Below, one piece after another: positions 61,911 through 64,000 of a stretch of 64,000 nt of DNA. The stretch comes from Haliscomenobacter sp040401995 (GTDB taxonomy: Bacteria > Bacteroidota > Bacteroidia > Chitinophagales > Saprospiraceae). How positions within the stretch are numbered: the stretch's first letter is position 1; every line of letters begins with the position of its first letter. Under the pieces are notes generated by a model that saw only the letters and a program-made list of their open reading frames with translations, had not been told where the DNA came from and did not search any database. A program made the position numbers and the translations under genes. Location of the stretch: positions 21,073 through 85,072 of the forward strand of contig JBBANM010000018.1 of the NCBI GenBank assembly GCA_040401995.1, written 5' to 3'.

Positions 61911-63809
61911 ATGTTCCAAACCCAACATTTGAAACAAAAATGCCTTCTTGCTTTTTTGTTACTTACCCTAAGTATTTTTTCACTAGTCAATGGACATGCT
62001 AAAAACAGCACAACTCCCGCCCATTTTCCAGGCGCTCCGAACATTCTTATTGCCCAACATCCAAAACTGGGGGCTATCCTAACCGATTCCTTGGGCCGTA
62101 CGCTTTATTTCTTCACCCGCGACGCCAAAAAAGACACCTCTTACTGTGTGTCTGCTGGCTGTGTTACCACTTGGCCTATTTTTTACAAAGCAAATATTGC
62201 CCTGGGCAATGGACTTTCTACTGCTGATTTTGGGGTCATCACCCGTTCAGATGGCAAGAAACAAACTACTTACAAGGGTTGGCCCTTGTACTATTATGTA
62301 AGCGATGCTGCCTCTGGTGATGTAAAGGGCGAAAACGTCGGAACCACCTGGTATGTCGCCAAACCAGACTATACCGTGATGTTGATGGACAACAACCTCA
62401 AAGGTTTGGACGGCATTACCTACACCAGCAAATATGTACCTGGCGTAGAACGTGTAAAATACTTTGTAGATGCTTATGGGCGCTCGTTGTATGCTTTCTC
62501 ACGCGATTCCTTATACAAAAACAAATTCACCAATGCTACCTTCTCAAACAATGCCACTTGGCCAGTATATGTGGATTCGGTAAATGCTAAAGTACCCAGC
62601 TTGGTTGGCGATACTTTGTTTAAAATCATCAAAGTATTTGGTCGAAAACAATTGACGTTCAAAGGCTGGCCATTGTACTATTTTGGCCGCGATACATTAC
62701 GTGGACATACCAAAGGTGTTTCCTTCCCTGCTGCTGGCCGCTGGCCGGTGGCTGCACCTTCCTTTGGTTTTGCACCTGCGCCGCCAAAAGTATTGCTGGC
62801 TCAACACCCAAAACTGGGAGCTATCCTAACCGATTCTTTAGGCCGTACGCTTTACTTCTTCACCCGTGACGCCAAAAAGGACACTTCCTATTGCGTATCT
62901 GCTGGTTGCGTTGCAACCTGGCCGGTTTTTTACAAGGACAACATCTCTTTTTCAACTGGACTTGTAGCTAGTGATTTTGGCACCATACTTCGTTCAGACG
63001 GTAAAAAACAAACCACCTACAAAGGTTGGCCCTTGTATTATTATGTAAATGATGTTGCCCCTGGTGATGTAAAGGGTGAAAACGTCGGAACCACTTGGTA
63101 TGTCGCCAAACCCGACTACGCGGTAATGGTGATAGACAACAACCTCAAAGGTTTGGATGGCATTTCATATACCAGTAAATATGTGGCTGGTGTGGAAAGG
63201 GTGAAGTATTTTGTAGATGCTTATGGCCGTACGCTTTATTTCAACTCGCGCGATTCATTGTTCAAAAACAAATTTACAGCGGCAAATTTCAGCAATAATG
63301 CAACTTGGCCTATTTATCCGGATACGTTAGGCAAAAAATTTGCCACTTTGGTAAGCGACACCTTATTCAAAGTCATCAATGTTTTTGGTCGGAAGCAATT
63401 CGCTTACAAAGGCTGGCCCTTGTATTATTTTGGCCGCGATACGTTGCGTGGACAAACACGGGGCGTCTCGGTTGGCGTTCCTGGTCGTTGGCCGGTAGCC
63501 ATTCCTACCATTGCCCTTGCCCCAACTACCGCAGTAACCGAAGTTTTTCGCGACAAGTTGAGTTTGGTACTCAGCCCCAACCCTACCGCTGATTTCTTGC
63601 AAATTTCCCTTGATTCCAAGATCAGTGGTGATGCCATCGGAACACTTTACAATTTGAATGGACAGATTATGCAACGGATTTATTTCCCGCTTTATCAGGG
63701 TAACAATCAAACAAGATTGGATATGTCCTCCCTTTCGTCGGGGTTGTATTTTATAGCTTTACAGATCAACGGACAGCCAGCGGCTTACGAAAAGATCATT
63801 AAACAGTAA
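61911..63809 (+). CDS. Secreted four-module repeat protein with type IX sorting tail
   Basis: The 632-residue protein has a signal peptide ending near Gly-His-Ala. Two copies of a 249-residue block follow (about 43-290 and 292-540). Each block is made of two modules of the 'secreted repeat of unknown function' type (Lipoprotein_15/COG4315), marked by Gly-Arg-(Thr/Ser)-Leu-Tyr-Phe-Phe-Thr-Arg-Asp and Tyr-Lys-Gly-Trp-Pro-Leu-Tyr-Tyr. The last 85 residues are a type IX C-terminal sorting domain (Ser-Pro-Asn-Pro-Thr-Ala-Asp, Leu-Tyr-Asn-Leu-Asn-Gly, then Leu-Ser-Ser-Gly-Leu-Tyr-Phe-Ile). It should be exported by the GldKLMN machine encoded in this window and attached to or released from the surface. 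Confidence 0.92.
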   Translation: MFQTQHLKQKCLLAFLLLTLSIFSLVNGHAKNSTTPAHFPGAPNILIAQHPKLGAILTDSLGRTLYFFTRDAKKDTSYCVSAGCVTTWPIFYKANIALGNGLSTADFGVITRSDGKKQTTYKGWPLYYYVSDAASGDVKGENVGTTWYVAKPDYTVMLMDNNLKGLDGITYTSKYVPGVERVKYFVDAYGRSLYAFSRDSLYKNKFTNATFSNNATWPVYVDSVNAKVPSLVGDTLFKIIKVFGRKQLTFKGWPLYYFGRDTLRGHTKGVSFPAAGRWPVAAPSFGFAPAPPKVLLAQHPKLGAILTDSLGRTLYFFTRDAKKDTSYCVSAGCVATWPVFYKDNISFSTGLVASDFGTILRSDGKKQTTYKGWPLYYYVNDVAPGDVKGENVGTTWYVAKPDYAVMVIDNNLKGLDGISYTSKYVAGVERVKYFVDAYGRTLYFNSRDSLFKNKFTAANFSNNATWPIYPDTLGKKFATLVSDTLFKVINVFGRKQFAYKGWPLYYFGRDTLRGQTRGVSVGVPGRWPVAIPTIALAPTTAVTEVFRDKLSLVLSPNPTADFLQISLDSKISGDAIGTLYNLNGQIMQRIYFPLYQGNNQTRLDMSSLSSGLYFIALQINGQPAAYEKIIKQ

Positions 63810-63855
63810 ACAGCGATTTCACACCATAAACCGTTTTACACTAGCAATTGATCCT

Positions 63856-63885
63856 AGGCGGACTTCAAGATGTTGAAGTCCGCCT
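63856..63885 (+). terminator. Terminator after the secreted repeat protein
   Basis: AGGCGGACTTCAA (63856-63868) pairs perfectly with TTGAAGTCCGCCT (63873-63885). Six T end the run on the plus strand. Confidence 0.92.
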
Positions 63886-63932
63886 TTTTTGATATAAGTC
63901 GTAGGAGTTATTATCGAAAAAAATCGTTTCTT

Positions 63933-64000
63933 TAGAGCTTGTTCGGGATTCTGTTTCGAGCTACAAATGGCCAAAATTCACTCCAATTTCGTTACAAAAA
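63933..64000. mobile_element. MITE family B, partial copy cut by the window edge
   Basis: AGAGCTTGTTCGGGATT followed by CAAATGGCCAAAATTC (63964) and CGTTACAAAAA matches, with changes, the left third of the element at 44651. The rest lies beyond the window. Confidence 0.6.

Overview
The window looks like a chromosomal segment of a Bacteroidota bacterium, most probably of the Saprospiraceae (a Haliscomenobacter-like organism). The evidence is a complete porP-gldK-gldL-gldM-gldN block for type IX secretion/gliding, a secreted protein with a type IX C-terminal sorting tail, promoters of the TTTG / TAnnTTTG type, a peptide deformylase and YqgF pair, and many genes with weak or absent Shine-Dalgarno sequences. 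Species placement is an inference from gene content only.

Positions 1-9042 are an accessory island ending at the 3' end of a tRNA-Ser gene (9043-9130, minus). It carries a plasmid-like replication module: an excisionase-type HTH protein, a DUF3987 ATPase, a VirE-N/primase-like protein and an HTH protein. A 92-bp iteron-rich inverted repeat (4651-4742) lies inside the module. No integrase or second attachment site is visible, so the left end must lie outside the window. Between the module and the tRNA are small secreted or lipoprotein genes in an integron-cassette-like layout (7355-8045).

Positions 9206-14448 hold housekeeping genes: tatD, an RNase H with viroplasmin domain, def, ruvX, a methyltransferase and manA, interrupted by a 72-bp tandem repeat. 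Positions 14568-20182 (minus) are an unusual cluster: a caspase/formylglycine-enzyme-like fusion, a 94-residue protein resembling an effector-associated domain, an ABC ATPase whose 5' end carries a 4-bp duplication, and a membrane protein with a 75-residue Ser-x-x repeat. Positions 20574-27069 are a mixed region: a TonB-dependent receptor, several small unknown genes, a nucleoside hydrolase, and a DUF2283 antitoxin beside a DUF4258 toxin gene broken by an in-frame TGA.

Positions 27191-41322 contain an ABC exporter, a UPF1-like helicase, the type IX block, a DUF255 protein, an S24 regulator and a glucosaminidase. Positions 41554-46610 hold envelope glycosyltransferases. Positions 48533-55603 form a nitric-oxide/redox signalling cluster: an H-NOX sensor, a 1546-residue HNOBA-PAS hybrid kinase, a sigma54-dependent regulator and a single-domain receiver. 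Next come OsmC/ferredoxin, YceI, HD, VOC, lipoprotein, SDR and HAD genes and the type IX substrate at 61911-63809.

The intergenic spaces are rich in non-autonomous inverted-repeat elements. One family is present three times (34866, 46653, 57296). One 103-bp element has perfect 18-bp termini and a perfect 9-bp target duplication (26413-26533). A third type occurs at 44651 and again, cut off, at the right edge of the window. No autonomous transposase is seen.
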